Assembly (NCBI GenBank): GCA_902522465.1
Contig: CABYVV010000004.1
Span: forward strand, 37,892 to 101,891
DNA: 64,000 bases
DNA from: an uncultured Alphaproteobacteria bacterium
GTDB lineage: Bacteria; Pseudomonadota; Alphaproteobacteria; Methylaequorales; Methylaequoraceae
Direction of reading: 5' to 3'
This document shows positions 9,385 through 19,045 of this stretch, one piece after another; positions within the stretch are counted from its first letter, which is position 1; every line of letters starts with the position of its first letter. The notes under the pieces were generated by a model, which was given only the letters and a program-made list of their open reading frames with translations, searched no databases and had not been told where the DNA came from. Both the position numbers and the translations under genes were made by a program.

Positions 9385-9425
9385 TTGTTAATTACAATAA
9401 CACCTAAACAAACTATCATTTAATC

Positions 9426-10874
9426 ATGAAAAATAAAATTAATTATTACTTTTTAGTTGTTTGCTTTTTTGTATGTTATTGCCTAATTTCAGGTTGCCAA
9501 AATAATCCTGCTACAGGCAAGAATGAATTTAATTTAATGTCAACTGATGAAGAGGATAAAATTGGAAAAAAGGAACATAAAAAAGTATTAGAACAATTTG
9601 GGGGTGAATATAATAATGTTAAACTTAATAATTATATTAATAGCCTAGGAAAATTTCTTGTAAGCACATCAGAACTTCCAGAAAAAGAATTCAAATTCAC
9701 TGTACTAAATACCCCAATAATTAATGCATTTGCTTTGCCAGGTGGATATATTTATTTAACCAGAGGCCTTATATATTTGTGCCAAAACGAAGCTCAACTT
9801 GCAGGAGTTATTGCCCATGAAATTGGCCATATCACCGCAAGACACACGGCCAAAAGATATACTAAAACAGTTGGAACAAATGTATTACTTCAAGTTTTAA
9901 ATGTATTTTCCAAAAATAATTATGTGAATAATTTATTAGGGCAGTCAGCTCAGCTCTACCTACTTTCATACTCAAGGTCTCAAGAATATGAGGCTGATAA
10001 ACTTGCTGTTCGTTATATGTCAAGAGCTGGTTTTGATCCTAATGAAATGGCAAGATTTCTCTCATTAATGGAAAGATATTCTATTCTTCAAAGGAAAATA
10101 TTAAGAATGGATAAAAATGTATCAGAACTTTTAAAGACTCATCCTAACTCTTCAAAAAGAGTGAATGAAGTGGTTTCAGGATATAAAGGAAGAATTCCTT
10201 TAAATCCAATTGTGGGTAAAGATATTTTCTTAAAAAAAATTGATGGAATCACTTATGGCCACAAAGCAGATGAAGGTTTCTTTATAAAAAATTCTTTTGT
10301 TCATAAACCTTTGAGAATAAAGTTTGATTTTGATAAGGAATTTTATTTTTTAAATAAACCAAATGCCCTAATAGGTTCAACTAATAAAAAGACAAAAATA
10401 ATTTTTGATTTAGATGATTCGGATAAAATTAATGATTTAAAATATATTGCTAAATGGTTGAATATCTCCCAGAAAAAATTCACTGATTTTGAATCTTTTA
10501 CTAGTAATGGTTTCAATGTGTTTAAGACAAAAGTTAAAAAAAATAAACAATTATTTGTGATAGCTACATTAAAAGGGAGTAAAAATTTGATTTATAGGTT
10601 TATACTTCTTACTGATGATCAGGAATTGAAGAATTATGAAAGTAAATTTAATAATTTATTAAATACATTTTCTAATATTCAAGATGATGAACTTAATAAA
10701 TTACAACCACCAATCATTAAAATCGTAACATCTTCATCTCAAAAAAACTTCAAAGAAAGGTTAATAAATAATTTAAATATTCAATCAAAGCATTCAGAAC
10801 AATTATTTAATACTATCAATGACATTCAGAATGACGAAATAGATACCGAAAGAAAATTCAAAATAATCTATTGA
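9426..10874 (+). CDS. M48 family zinc metalloprotease, periplasmic lipoprotein (BepA/LoiP-like)
   Basis: 482 residues. The signal sequence ends in LISGC, making Cys24 a likely lipidation site. The zinc-protease core is HEIGH at 131-135 with the third ligand region SQEYEADKLAVRYM (Glu187), the M48 pattern. The early block (NPATGKNEFNLMSTDEED) is characteristic of BepA/YfgC-type outer-membrane quality-control proteases. The part after about residue 260 is lysine/asparagine-rich and shows no clear TPR repeats, unlike E. coli BepA. It probably acts in the periplasm on misfolded outer-membrane proteins. Its last 7 bases overlap the end of the convergent carD gene. Confidence 0.88.
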   Translation: MKNKINYYFLVVCFFVCYCLISGCQNNPATGKNEFNLMSTDEEDKIGKKEHKKVLEQFGGEYNNVKLNNYINSLGKFLVSTSELPEKEFKFTVLNTPIINAFALPGGYIYLTRGLIYLCQNEAQLAGVIAHEIGHITARHTAKRYTKTVGTNVLLQVLNVFSKNNYVNNLLGQSAQLYLLSYSRSQEYEADKLAVRYMSRAGFDPNEMARFLSLMERYSILQRKILRMDKNVSELLKTHPNSSKRVNEVVSGYKGRIPLNPIVGKDIFLKKIDGITYGHKADEGFFIKNSFVHKPLRIKFDFDKEFYFLNKPNALIGSTNKKTKIIFDLDDSDKINDLKYIAKWLNISQKKFTDFESFTSNGFNVFKTKVKKNKQLFVIATLKGSKNLIYRFILLTDDQELKNYESKFNNLLNTFSNIQDDELNKLQPPIIKIVTSSSQKNFKERLINNLNIQSKHSEQLFNTINDIQNDEIDTERKFKIIY

Positions 10875-11368
10875 TTAAGAAGTTCTTCTAACTTTCCTTT
10901 AGCTACCTTTTTATCAAGATTTTGAACAGCTCCATACTCATTACTTAATCTATTAAGAGCTGTCAAATAGATTTGCCTTTCAGAGTATGATTGTTGTTCT
11001 AAAGAATCTTCCTTTTTATGCAAATCTCTGACTACCTCAGCAATTAACACTGGATCACCACTGTTAATATTTTTCTCATATTCTTTAGCTCTTTTAATCC
11101 ACATGTCCTTTTTAATAGCTGGTTTTTCAATAAGAACATCTAACGCCTTTGAAAGTCTATTTTTATTGCTAAGCTTTCTTAAGCCAGAACTTGATGCTTT
11201 ACTCTTTGGGATTCTTAACTTCATTTTATCTTGTTTAAAATTAATAAGAATAAAATCTTGATTAGCTCCGTCTACGTCGTAAGTATCAAAATTTTCGATT
11301 TCACCAACCCCATAGGTTGGATAAACTACTAAATCACCTATATCTAATTCTAATTCTTTTTTTTTCAA
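10868..11368 (-). CDS. carD: CarD/CdnL-family RNA polymerase-binding transcription factor
   Basis: 166 residues. The N-terminal Tudor-like RNA-polymerase-interaction domain is clear (DIGDLVVYPTYGVGEIENF, residues 10-28), and the C-terminal half is the helical DNA-contacting domain (LTALNRLSNEYGAVQNLD). Family members bind the polymerase beta subunit and stabilise open complexes, notably at ribosomal promoters. The start is a TTG at 11368: no ATG is usable, and a GGAG motif sits six bases upstream. The fdxA-carD pairing is common in Alphaproteobacteria. Its 3' end overlaps the facing M48 protease gene by 7 bases. Confidence 0.92.
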   Translation of the reverse strand: MKKKELELDIGDLVVYPTYGVGEIENFDTYDVDGANQDFILINFKQDKMKLRIPKSKASSSGLRKLSNKNRLSKALDVLIEKPAIKKDMWIKRAKEYEKNINSGDPVLIAEVVRDLHKKEDSLEQQSYSERQIYLTALNRLSNEYGAVQNLDKKVAKGKLEELLNQ

Positions 11369-11374
11369 AAATGT

Positions 11375-11378
11375 CTCC
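11375..11378 (-). promoter_or_regulatory. ribosome binding site that sets the TTG start of carD
   Basis: On the minus strand GGAG is followed by six bases (ACATTT) and then TTG at 11368. Clear Shine-Dalgarno sites are uncommon in this window, so it supports the non-ATG start for carD. Confidence 0.6.
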
Positions 11379-11434
11379 AGTAAAATTTATTTTGTGAAAT
11401 ATATATCAAATCACGCGAAGTTAAAAGATAAATA

Positions 11435-11773
11435 TTATGAGCCCTTTCCAGGATTTGGGCTAAAGTGATTATCGAATTTATTCTTTACATCTTTCCAATC
11501 ATCACTGTCTTCAGGAGGGGTGCCCATCTTATTAATATTTGGCCATTTTTCTGCATACTCTCTGTTGATATCTAACCATTTTTGAGCATCTTCACATGAA
11601 TCGTCGCTTATTGCTTCAACAGGGCACTCGGGTTCACATACACCGCAATCAATGCACTCGTCTGGATGTATTACAAGAAAGTTTTCTCCTTCATAAAAGC
11701 AATCAACCGGACACACTTCAACACAGTCCATGTATTTACATTTAACACACGCATCCTTTACAATATATGCCAT
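11435..11773 (-). CDS. fdxA: seven-iron ferredoxin (FdxA)
   Basis: About 112 residues. It carries the 3Fe-4S/4Fe-4S ligand pattern of Fdx[18 protein letters not shown] near the N-terminus and [12 protein letters not shown] about 25 residues later. The remainder is the acidic C-terminal extension of the alphaproteobacterial/Azotobacter type. It is a low-potential cytoplasmic electron carrier; the partner is not evident. I preferred the ATG at 11773 (MAYIVKDAC) because homologues begin that way; another ATG two codons upstream (11779) is possible. It lies between the SUV3-like helicase and carD, an arrangement shared with many Alphaproteobacteria. Confidence 0.93.
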   Translation of the reverse strand: MAYIVKDACVKCKYMDCVEVCPVDCFYEGENFLVIHPDECIDCGVCEPECPVEAISDDSCEDAQKWLDINREYAEKWPNINKMGTPPEDSDDWKDVKNKFDNHFSPNPGKGS

Positions 11774-11825
11774 GGTCATTATATAGAACAGAAAAAGAAG
11801 TTATTCAAGATAATTAGAGTACATT

Positions 11826-14159
11826 TTATACAGAAATTTTTTTTGGATTGTCAAAAAAAATCTTTTCAAATTCATTGTGAGGTTTAAAAAAAGTTCTCTT
11901 TTTTTTAAAGAAAAATACCTTGCTAGACAAGTTTTCATAATAAGAATGCTCAATGAGAAAGTTTTGTTGATTTAGTTTTATTGGGTAAAATCCTAATTTT
12001 TCAAAAACTAATCTTTTTGATTTCACTTTATTTTGTTTTTTAATAATAAAAATTCTATCTTCAATAAAACTTTCTAATGTGTTTTTAAAAAAAACATTGA
12101 TCAGCATCTGTTTAAAAAAATTGTTTCTTTTTAATTTATTATAAAAGAAATTTATACCCACTGTAAAACCCATTTCCTTATAGTCCTTCAATTCACTAGG
12201 TACAAGTTTACTAAAAAAAATATTTATTAAATCTTTCTTACAATGACCAAGATTTTCTATCAAAGAAAAATTAATCGCTCTTGAAGCATTTGAAATATTT
12301 TTTAATTTTCTTATGGTGTTTATGAATGGAAGGTCTTGATTCATTTTAAACAAAAAAAACTCATTTAATTTTTTATTAATTTTGCTCTGGTACCTACCAA
12401 AATATTTATCCACGAAAATTGATATTTTAGGGTTGTGTATTTCTTTTCCTTTTGTAAATTCTGCAACTTTATGATCTTTCCAAATAATTGAACCATCAAT
12501 TTTGAAATCAAAATTTTGATTTTTAGTCAAAATAAAGCTTTCGACAATCTGAAAACAAATTAATTCTAAATTTTCGTCTAAAATTTTATTGTTAAAAATA
12601 TTTTTACTATACTTAAAGCTTGGATTTATTCTGAAATTTAGCCCTTCTATCCTCCCAATCTTTTCTTTACCAAAAAAAATATTTAAATCTTCAATTCTAA
12701 CTATACCTTTTTTTTGAATTAATTGATTTTGATTTTCAAGTTGGATGCTTTTAATCTCTCCTACAAACTCTGATATTAGTTCCTCATGTAACTTTTTAGA
12801 TAAATTTAATTCTAACTCTTTAACTTGGTTTTTAAATTTATTATCACTCTCTATCCAATTTCTTTTAAATGATATAAAAGACCAAGTCCTTACTTGTGAA
12901 ATTTTATAATTAAGCTCAGAGATTTTATTAGAATATTTTCTTATATCATTAAGGTTGCTTTGCACCCAGATATCCGGAATCTTTTTTTTACTACTATTTA
13001 GAAATGTAAAAACTTTTTTAAGGAATCTTGTATGATATTCGTCTAGATTATGTGAATAATCTGGAATACTACAAACTTCCCATAATCTTTTTAATTTTAA
13101 AATATTTAATGCTTCGGTTTTGATTTTTTTGTCCTCTAAAAAAATTCTCAAATATCTATGATCATTTCCATTCTTTTTAAGCTTAAAATAATTTTCTCTA
13201 GGATACTTTGACAAAGATTTTAATAAATCGTTTGGTGATCTAAAAGTTAGTTTATCATTTCTCCAAAAAATTTTTTTTATTTCTGTGTGCTCATAGTTCT
13301 CTACAAAGTTTATAATGTTATTGTTAATTTTTTTTAAATTACAGGTAGTTCCAAAATAACCATCATTACAAGACCTTCCAGCTCTTCCGGCTATTTGCGC
13401 TATCTCATCTAATTTTAGATATCTTTCATTAAATCCATCAAATTTTTTTATACTTGAAAAAAAAATATTTTTAATGTCCAAGTTCAAACCCATACCTATA
13501 GCATCAGTTGCCACTATAAAGTCTACCTTACCTTCTTCAAACAACTTAACTTGAGCATTTCTGACGTCAGGAGACAAAGCTCCTAAAACAACTGATACAC
13601 CTCCATGCGTTTGTTTGATTTTATTAGCTATTTCATACACATCAACTTGAGAGAAGGCTATAACCGCGGATCTTTTTGGTAACCTTGTTAAATTTTTATA
13701 ACCAATAAACGATAATTTTGATAATCGTGATTTTTTATGTATTATTATTTTAGGGTATATCTCCTTTAGTATATTTTCCATACTTTGAGAACCAAGAAAT
13801 AAGGTTTCTTTCGTACCTTTCATATTCAAAATTTTTTCCGTAAAAATATATCCTCTATCATAATCCGATGCCATTTGAACTTCGTCAATTGCGACAAATT
13901 CAAAATTTATGTTTTTTGGAATTGATTCCACTGTACAGAAAAAATACCTTGCATTTTTTGGAATAATTTTTTCTTCCCCAGTAATAAGTGCAACACTATT
14001 ATTATCAAAAGTTTTTTTTGCTCTTTCATAGTTTTCTCTAGCTAATAATCTTAACGGAAATCCGATTACGCCAGAGTTGTACTTATATAAAGTTTGGATG
14101 GCTGTGAAAGTTTTTCCAGTATTGGTTGGGCCCAAAAAAGCTGAAATTTTTTTTTTCAT
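11826..14159 (-). CDS. SUV3-like ATP-dependent RNA helicase (superfamily 2)
   Basis: 777 residues. Walker A is GPTNTGKT at 10-17, motif II is DEVQ at 92-95 (the Suv3/Ski2-like variant of DExH), and motif VI is QIAGRAGR near residue 255, followed by a long diverged lysine-rich C-terminal region. This is the bacterial counterpart of mitochondrial Suv3, the helicase that works with RNA degradation enzymes. In many Alphaproteobacteria it is followed by a small S4-domain RNA-binding gene and then fdxA and carD. Here the S4 gene is absent: only about 50 bases separate the helicase from fdxA. The stop codon is at 11826 and the ATG lies 13 bases from acnA. An RNA substrate is inferred from family membership. 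Confidence 0.88.
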   Translation of the reverse strand: MKKKISAFLGPTNTGKTFTAIQTLYKYNSGVIGFPLRLLARENYERAKKTFDNNSVALITGEEKIIPKNARYFFCTVESIPKNINFEFVAIDEVQMASDYDRGYIFTEKILNMKGTKETLFLGSQSMENILKEIYPKIIIHKKSRLSKLSFIGYKNLTRLPKRSAVIAFSQVDVYEIANKIKQTHGGVSVVLGALSPDVRNAQVKLFEEGKVDFIVATDAIGMGLNLDIKNIFFSSIKKFDGFNERYLKLDEIAQIAGRAGRSCNDGYFGTTCNLKKINNNIINFVENYEHTEIKKIFWRNDKLTFRSPNDLLKSLSKYPRENYFKLKKNGNDHRYLRIFLEDKKIKTEALNILKLKRLWEVCSIPDYSHNLDEYHTRFLKKVFTFLNSSKKKIPDIWVQSNLNDIRKYSNKISELNYKISQVRTWSFISFKRNWIESDNKFKNQVKELELNLSKKLHEELISEFVGEIKSIQLENQNQLIQKKGIVRIEDLNIFFGKEKIGRIEGLNFRINPSFKYSKNIFNNKILDENLELICFQIVESFILTKNQNFDFKIDGSIIWKDHKVAEFTKGKEIHNPKISIFVDKYFGRYQSKINKKLNEFFLFKMNQDLPFINTIRKLKNISNASRAINFSLIENLGHCKKDLINIFFSKLVPSELKDYKEMGFTVGINFFYNKLKRNNFFKQMLINVFFKNTLESFIEDRIFIIKKQNKVKSKRLVFEKLGFYPIKLNQQNFLIEHSYYENLSSKVFFFKKKRTFFKPHNEFEKIFFDNPKKISV

Positions 14160-14172
14160 AAATCATTTTTAC

Positions 14173-16776
14173 TTAAATTTTATTTAAAACATAGGGAAGA
14201 ATTCCATCATTTTTAAAATATTTAATTTCATTATCTGTATCTATTCTTGACAAAACCTCGATATGCAAATTATCTCCATCTTCAAGATCAACTTTTATTT
14301 CTTTTTTAATATTTGGTTCTAATAAATACTCACTCAACCTTCCTAAATTAAATACTTCAGCACCAAAAAATTTTAAATCTTCTATTTTATTGTTAACGAA
14401 TTGAAGAGGTAAAACTCCCATTCCCACAAGGTTAGACCTATGAATTCTTTCGAAACTTTCTGCAATAACTGCTTTCACTCCAAGTAACCTTGTCCCTTTA
14501 GCCGCCCAATCTCTAGATGAGCCTGTACCATACTCTTTACCAGCTAACACAACTAGAGGTACTTCTTCTTCTTGATATTTCTGGGCAATATCAAATATTT
14601 CTCCCTCTTTTTTTGTAGGGAAATGTTTAGTATATCCTCCGGTTTTATCTACCATTTTATTTTTTATTCTTACATTAGCAAATGTACCTCTTGTCATAAT
14701 TTCATGATTACCTCTCCTTGCTCCATAGGAGTTGAAGTCATCTACTTTTATTTGTCTATCTCTGAGATATTTTCCTGCTGAACTTCTTTCTTTAATTACA
14801 CCTGCAGGAGAAATATGATCCGTAGTAATTGAATCACCTAAAATTAAAAGAGGTCTAGCCCTTAAATCTTCATCAATATTATTTTTTTCTTGATCAAGGA
14901 AGGGAGGTTTTTTTATATATGTTGAAGTTAGAGACCATTCATATGTAGATGAATTTTTAACATTAAGTTTTTCCCATTCAAGGTCGCCCTTGAAAATATT
15001 TGAGTAATTTTTTTCGTAAAAATCTCTTTTTATTGTCTGTTTCAATATACTCTCTACTTGAAATTTTAGTGGCCATAAATCTTTCAAATAAATGTTTATT
15101 CCATCTTTTTTACACAAAGGATCTTTTTGAATATCTAAATCAACTCTCCCGGCTAGCGCATATAAAACAACCAATGGAGGAGATGCAAGAAAATTAGACT
15201 TTATACTTGGGTGGATTCTGCCTTCAAAATTTCTATTTCCAGAAATTACACTACATACATTTAGATCCTTTTTTATAATCTCATCATTTACTTTTTTGTC
15301 TAATGGTCCTGAGTTACCAATACAAGTTGTGCACCCATACCCAACAATATTAAAACCTAACTGATCTAGGTAGCTCATCAAATTTGATTCTTTAAGATAC
15401 TTATCAACGACTTTGCTTCCAGGGGCAAAAGACGTTTTTACCCACCATGGAACTTTCAACCCTAACTCAATAGCCTTTTTCGCTATTAATCCAGCCATTA
15501 TCAAAACCGAAGGATTTGATGTGTTAGTGCAACTTGTTATAGCTGCAATGCAAACCTTACCATGTGAAAGTTCATTTTCTTTTCTTTCGTAAGTTTTTTC
15601 CTGAGTTTGAAGTGTTTCAGAAAATTTTTTAGGCACTTGCTTTAGATCTATCCTATCTTGTGGTCTTTTTGGACCTGAAATGCATGGTTGGATTTCATCC
15701 AAACTAATTTTCAAACTTTTATTGTAATTAATTTTTTCACCACCATTTCTCCATATCTTTTGTTTTTTTGCATAAGTTTCTACAATCTTTATAAGTTTTT
15801 TATCTCTTCCGGTTATATTTAGATAATCAAGTGTTTCTTTATCAATAGGAAAAAAACCGCATGTAGCTCCGTATTCAGGCGCCATATTGGAAATGGTTGA
15901 TCTTTCTGAAAGAGTCAAACTATCAAGACCATCGCCATAAAATTCCACAAACTTTCCAACAACATTCATTTTTCTAAGTTTTTCAGTAATATTTAAGACT
16001 AAATCAGTCGCTGTAAGCCCATCTTTCAATTTACCTGTTAAATTCACACCAACAACTTCAGGAATTTGCATTGATATAGGTTGGCCGAGCATAACTGCTT
16101 CAGCTTCGATCCCTCCCACTCCCCATCCAAGAACTGATAATGCATTTACCATTGTTGTGTGACTGTCTGTACCGACAACCGAATCTAAAAAGAGTAATTT
16201 ATCCTTTAAACTTACAACCTCTGCCAAAAATTCAATGTTAATTTGGTGACAAATTCCTGAACCAGGTGGAAATAAAAAAAAATTCTTTAGTGAACCTTGT
16301 GCCCATTTTAATAATCTGTATCTCTCCGAATTTCTCTCATATTCTTTCTTTACATTTAAAAAAAGTGAATTTTTTTGAGAATTACTATCAACATTTATAG
16401 AGTGATCAATAATTAAACTCACAGGTACAACTGGATTAACTTTCTCAGGATTTTGACCTTTACTTTTTACTTTATCACGCATTGCAGCTAAGTCTGCAAC
16501 TGCTGGAACACCAGTATAATCTTGCATTAGAACACGACTAGGTGAAAATAATATTTCTTTACCTGTTCTTTGATTAATTAAGTTGTCAATGTCATTCTCA
16601 GTAATTTTCAAATCATCAATTTTTCTTATTAAGTTTTCTAATAGCACTCGATATGAAAAAGGTAAATTTTCTAATTTAAAGTTTAATAATCTTTCTGCTT
16701 TATCAAGACTTACAATATCGAATTTTTTTTGTTCAATTTCTAAGGTATCAAAAAATTTAGTAGTTGTTAGATTCAT
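14173..16776 (-). CDS. acnA: aconitate hydratase A
   Basis: About 867 residues, slightly shorter than the ~890 typical of AcnA/IRP-type aconitases. It interconverts citrate and isocitrate in the TCA cycle. The 4Fe-4S ligands are visible in ITSCTNTSNPSV and GCTTCIGNSG. Other hallmarks are DSVVGTDSHTTMVNALSVLG and, in the C-terminal swivel domain, GDSITTDHISPAG and YGTGSSRDWAAKG. I use the ATG at 16776 rather than the GTG three codons upstream because the family N-terminus aligns from MNLTTTKFFDTLE. It is divergent from ccmA, with 43 bases between them. Confidence 0.96.
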   Translation of the reverse strand: MNLTTTKFFDTLEIEQKKFDIVSLDKAERLLNFKLENLPFSYRVLLENLIRKIDDLKITENDIDNLINQRTGKEILFSPSRVLMQDYTGVPAVADLAAMRDKVKSKGQNPEKVNPVVPVSLIIDHSINVDSNSQKNSLFLNVKKEYERNSERYRLLKWAQGSLKNFFLFPPGSGICHQINIEFLAEVVSLKDKLLFLDSVVGTDSHTTMVNALSVLGWGVGGIEAEAVMLGQPISMQIPEVVGVNLTGKLKDGLTATDLVLNITEKLRKMNVVGKFVEFYGDGLDSLTLSERSTISNMAPEYGATCGFFPIDKETLDYLNITGRDKKLIKIVETYAKKQKIWRNGGEKINYNKSLKISLDEIQPCISGPKRPQDRIDLKQVPKKFSETLQTQEKTYERKENELSHGKVCIAAITSCTNTSNPSVLIMAGLIAKKAIELGLKVPWWVKTSFAPGSKVVDKYLKESNLMSYLDQLGFNIVGYGCTTCIGNSGPLDKKVNDEIIKKDLNVCSVISGNRNFEGRIHPSIKSNFLASPPLVVLYALAGRVDLDIQKDPLCKKDGINIYLKDLWPLKFQVESILKQTIKRDFYEKNYSNIFKGDLEWEKLNVKNSSTYEWSLTSTYIKKPPFLDQEKNNIDEDLRARPLLILGDSITTDHISPAGVIKERSSAGKYLRDRQIKVDDFNSYGARRGNHEIMTRGTFANVRIKNKMVDKTGGYTKHFPTKKEGEIFDIAQKYQEEEVPLVVLAGKEYGTGSSRDWAAKGTRLLGVKAVIAESFERIHRSNLVGMGVLPLQFVNNKIEDLKFFGAEVFNLGRLSEYLLEPNIKKEIKVDLEDGDNLHIEVLSRIDTDNEIKYFKNDGILPYVLNKI

Positions 16777-16819
16777 TTTCTTCACTAATCTCTATTATAA
16801 ACATAAAATAAAAAATTGC

Positions 16820-17488
16820 ATGGTCCTTGAAATTATATCAGTCTTCTTTTACAGAAATAAAAGGTTAATCTTTGATAACTTTAATTTAAAATTAAAAAAT
16901 TCTCAAATAATGATTTTGATAGGTAGCAATGGAATTGGCAAAACAACACTTTTTGAATTAATAGTTGGTATTTTAGAACCTCAAAAAGGCATAATAAAAA
17001 TTAACAATCAACTCATCCAAAAAATGTTTGAAAAAAAAAGAAAAAATTTCACATACCTTCCACACAAAGATGGACTAAAAGATAACCTAACAATCATAGA
17101 AAATATTGAAAATTGGAACTATTTATCGGCGAGTAAATATGATTTTGTGAAGTTAAAAAGTAGTTTAGATTATTTCGATCTTTTTAAAATTAAAGACGAA
17201 AATGTTGGGAACTTATCACAAGGGCAGAGAAAAAAGGTTTCACTTTCGAAACTTATACTTTCTAACAATTTATTATGGCTACTAGATGAACCCTTTAATG
17301 GTCTAGACTCAGATTCAATCATAAAAACAAAAAGGATTTTGGAAAATCATAGAAAAAATGGGGGATCAGTTCTACTTTCAAGCCACATAGATGTTAAAAT
17401 TAAGAGTTCAAGAAAAATAGTCCTTAACAAACTTAGGCAAAAAAGAAGAAGAGATATTTGTGAAATTAATTCTTGGGAGGAACTATGA
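16820..17488 (+). CDS. ccmA: cytochrome c maturation ABC transporter ATP-binding protein CcmA
   Basis: 222 residues. ABC ATPase motifs are in order: Walker A GSNGIGKTT (about 36-44), signature LSQGQRKKVSL, and Walker B LLWLLDEPFNGLD. CcmA drives the CcmABCD complex that releases holo-CcmE. The frame is open further upstream, antisense to acnA, but the family N-terminus begins at the ATG at 16820 (MVLEIISVFF). It is the first gene of a nine-gene operon and its stop codon overlaps the ccmB start as ATGA. Confidence 0.93.
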   Translation: MVLEIISVFFYRNKRLIFDNFNLKLKNSQIMILIGSNGIGKTTLFELIVGILEPQKGIIKINNQLIQKMFEKKRKNFTYLPHKDGLKDNLTIIENIENWNYLSASKYDFVKLKSSLDYFDLFKIKDENVGNLSQGQRKKVSLSKLILSNNLLWLLDEPFNGLDSDSIIKTKRILENHRKNGGSVLLSSHIDVKIKSSRKIVLNKLRQKRRRDICEINSWEEL

Positions 17489-18159
17489 GAATTGATGGTT
17501 TTTTCAATTTAATTAAAAGAGAAATGAGAATTTGTTTGAAAAATTCTTTTGTAATGATTTCTTTTTCATCTTTTTTTTTAATTTCAATTTTAATTTTTGT
17601 TTTTGCATTTGGATCTGGTTCGATTGATGGTGATAAATTATATAAGCCTATTGTTTGGGTACTTCTTATTTTTTCACTGATGCTAATTAGCGAGAATTTT
17701 ACAAATAATGATTATGCAGACGGAAGTCTTAAAGAAATGCAATTTCTTGGTTATTCAGAAGAAGTCATTATATTATCAAAGGGCATTGCTATGTGGTTTA
17801 TGATTATGTTGCCAACATTTTTTTTGATCCCAATTTCTTCTATCTTATTCAATGTAACTTTTACAAATTCTGTGATTTTGTTTTTAAATATTTGTTTAGC
17901 TTGCCCAAGTCTAATTCTAATTTCTTTGGTTTCATCACTTTTTTCAATACAGCTTAAAAATAATAAAATTATACAATTCATTATTATTTTTCCATTTTAT
18001 ATGCCGATTATAATATTTACCACCTCAACGACTAACAATGATATTGATGGTTATATATTTGATGATAATAATTTTTTAATTTTAATTGGAATTTTTTTTA
18101 TTACATTACCAATTAGTTTACTTACAAGTAAATTAATTATGAAAGAAATAAATAGATGA
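17485..18159 (+). CDS. ccmB: haem exporter permease CcmB
   Basis: 224 residues of almost continuous hydrophobic segments (about six helices), the CcmB pattern. It opens MRIDGFFNLIKREMR and has the conserved-looking EMQFLGYSEE loop. It is the membrane partner of CcmA. I use the ATG at 17485, preceded by a good GGGAGG site five bases away and overlapping the ccmA stop; the frame also allows a TTG at 17473. The stop overlaps ccmC as ATGA. Confidence 0.92.
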   Translation: MRIDGFFNLIKREMRICLKNSFVMISFSSFFLISILIFVFAFGSGSIDGDKLYKPIVWVLLIFSLMLISENFTNNDYADGSLKEMQFLGYSEEVIILSKGIAMWFMIMLPTFFLIPISSILFNVTFTNSVILFLNICLACPSLILISLVSSLFSIQLKNNKIIQFIIIFPFYMPIIIFTTSTTNNDIDGYIFDDNNFLILIGIFFITLPISLLTSKLIMKEINR

Positions 18160-18875
18160 TATTCAAGTTTGCAAATCCCTTAAGATTCCAAAAGTTCGTG
18201 AGTAAATATCAACCAACTTTACTTTATTTGTCTCTGATATTTTTAGTATGCGGACTTTTCTTTAGTTTTTTCAATAGTCCACCCGACTATATGCAAGGTG
18301 AAACAGTAAGAATTATGTATATTCATGTCCCATGTGCTTGGTTTTCTCTAATGATTTATTCTTTAATTGCAATCTGTTCTTTATTTTCTATTGTGTTTAA
18401 GCACACACTTGCTGATATAATTTCAAGAGCAAGTGCTCCAATTGGAGCTTCTTTCACTCTTGCTACACTTATCACAGGTTCCATTTGGGGTAAACCAACT
18501 TGGGGAACCTGGTGGGTTTGGGATGCCAGATTAACCTCTGAATTGATTTTATTTTTTATTTATCTCGGCCTAATTCTGATAACTACTTCTTATGAAGACA
18601 AGTCTAAAGGTGATAGATACGCATCCATACTAGCTGTTGTAGGTATTGTAAACTTACCCATAATAAAATGGTCGGTCGACTGGTGGAATACATTGCATCA
18701 ACCAGCGAGTATATCTAAACTATCCTCTCCTTCAATTGATCAATCAATGTTAACTCCGCTTTTTATAATGACTATTTCATTTTTATTTTTCTTTGTATCA
18801 GTTCTACTAATGAGAATAAAAGCTGAAATCATTCAAAGAAAAATTGATGTTATAAGATTTAATAGGGTAGATTAA
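18156..18875 (+). CDS. ccmC: haem transporter/chaperone CcmC
   Basis: 239 residues, six predicted membrane helices, and the tryptophan-rich WWD motif of haem-handling proteins (WGTWWVWDARLTSE, about 116-129). The expected histidines lie in the flanking periplasmic loops (MYIHVPCAW before it, NTLHQPAS after it). CcmC loads haem onto CcmE. It overlaps ccmB by ATGA, and its TAA shares a base with the ATG of ccmD. Confidence 0.95.
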   Translation: MIFKFANPLRFQKFVSKYQPTLLYLSLIFLVCGLFFSFFNSPPDYMQGETVRIMYIHVPCAWFSLMIYSLIAICSLFSIVFKHTLADIISRASAPIGASFTLATLITGSIWGKPTWGTWWVWDARLTSELILFFIYLGLILITTSYEDKSKGDRYASILAVVGIVNLPIIKWSVDWWNTLHQPASISKLSSPSIDQSMLTPLFIMTISFLFFFVSVLLMRIKAEIIQRKIDVIRFNRVD

Positions 18876-19045
18876 TGAGATATTTTTCAAACTTTATAGA
18901 TTCCGGAGATCATTTTACTTATGTATGTTTATCATATTTTATAGTTTTTCTAATACTCTTTCTTATGTTTTTTTTGAGTTATACAAAAACCAAAAAACTT
19001 GAAAAAGAGTTTACACTTCTTTCAAAAAATGAAACCAAAAAATAA
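18875..19045 (+). CDS. ccmD: cytochrome c maturation protein CcmD
   Basis: A 56-residue protein (MRYFSNFIDSGDHFTYVC...) with one membrane helix from about residue 16 to 36 and a charged lysine-rich cytoplasmic tail (TKTKKLEKE). Size, topology and position between ccmC and ccmE match CcmD, a small stabiliser of the CcmABC complex. The ATG overlaps the ccmC stop by one base and the gene overlaps ccmE by 17 bases. Sequence conservation in CcmD is low, so identification rests largely on context. Confidence 0.85.
   Translation: MRYFSNFIDSGDHFTYVCLSYFIVFLILFLMFFLSYTKTKKLEKEFTLLSKNETKK

Noticed and set aside
16583..16819. N-terminal extension of ccmA antisense to acnA
   Set aside because: The extra 79 residues do not resemble CcmA and lie over the acnA coding region; the ATG at 16820 gives the family N-terminus.
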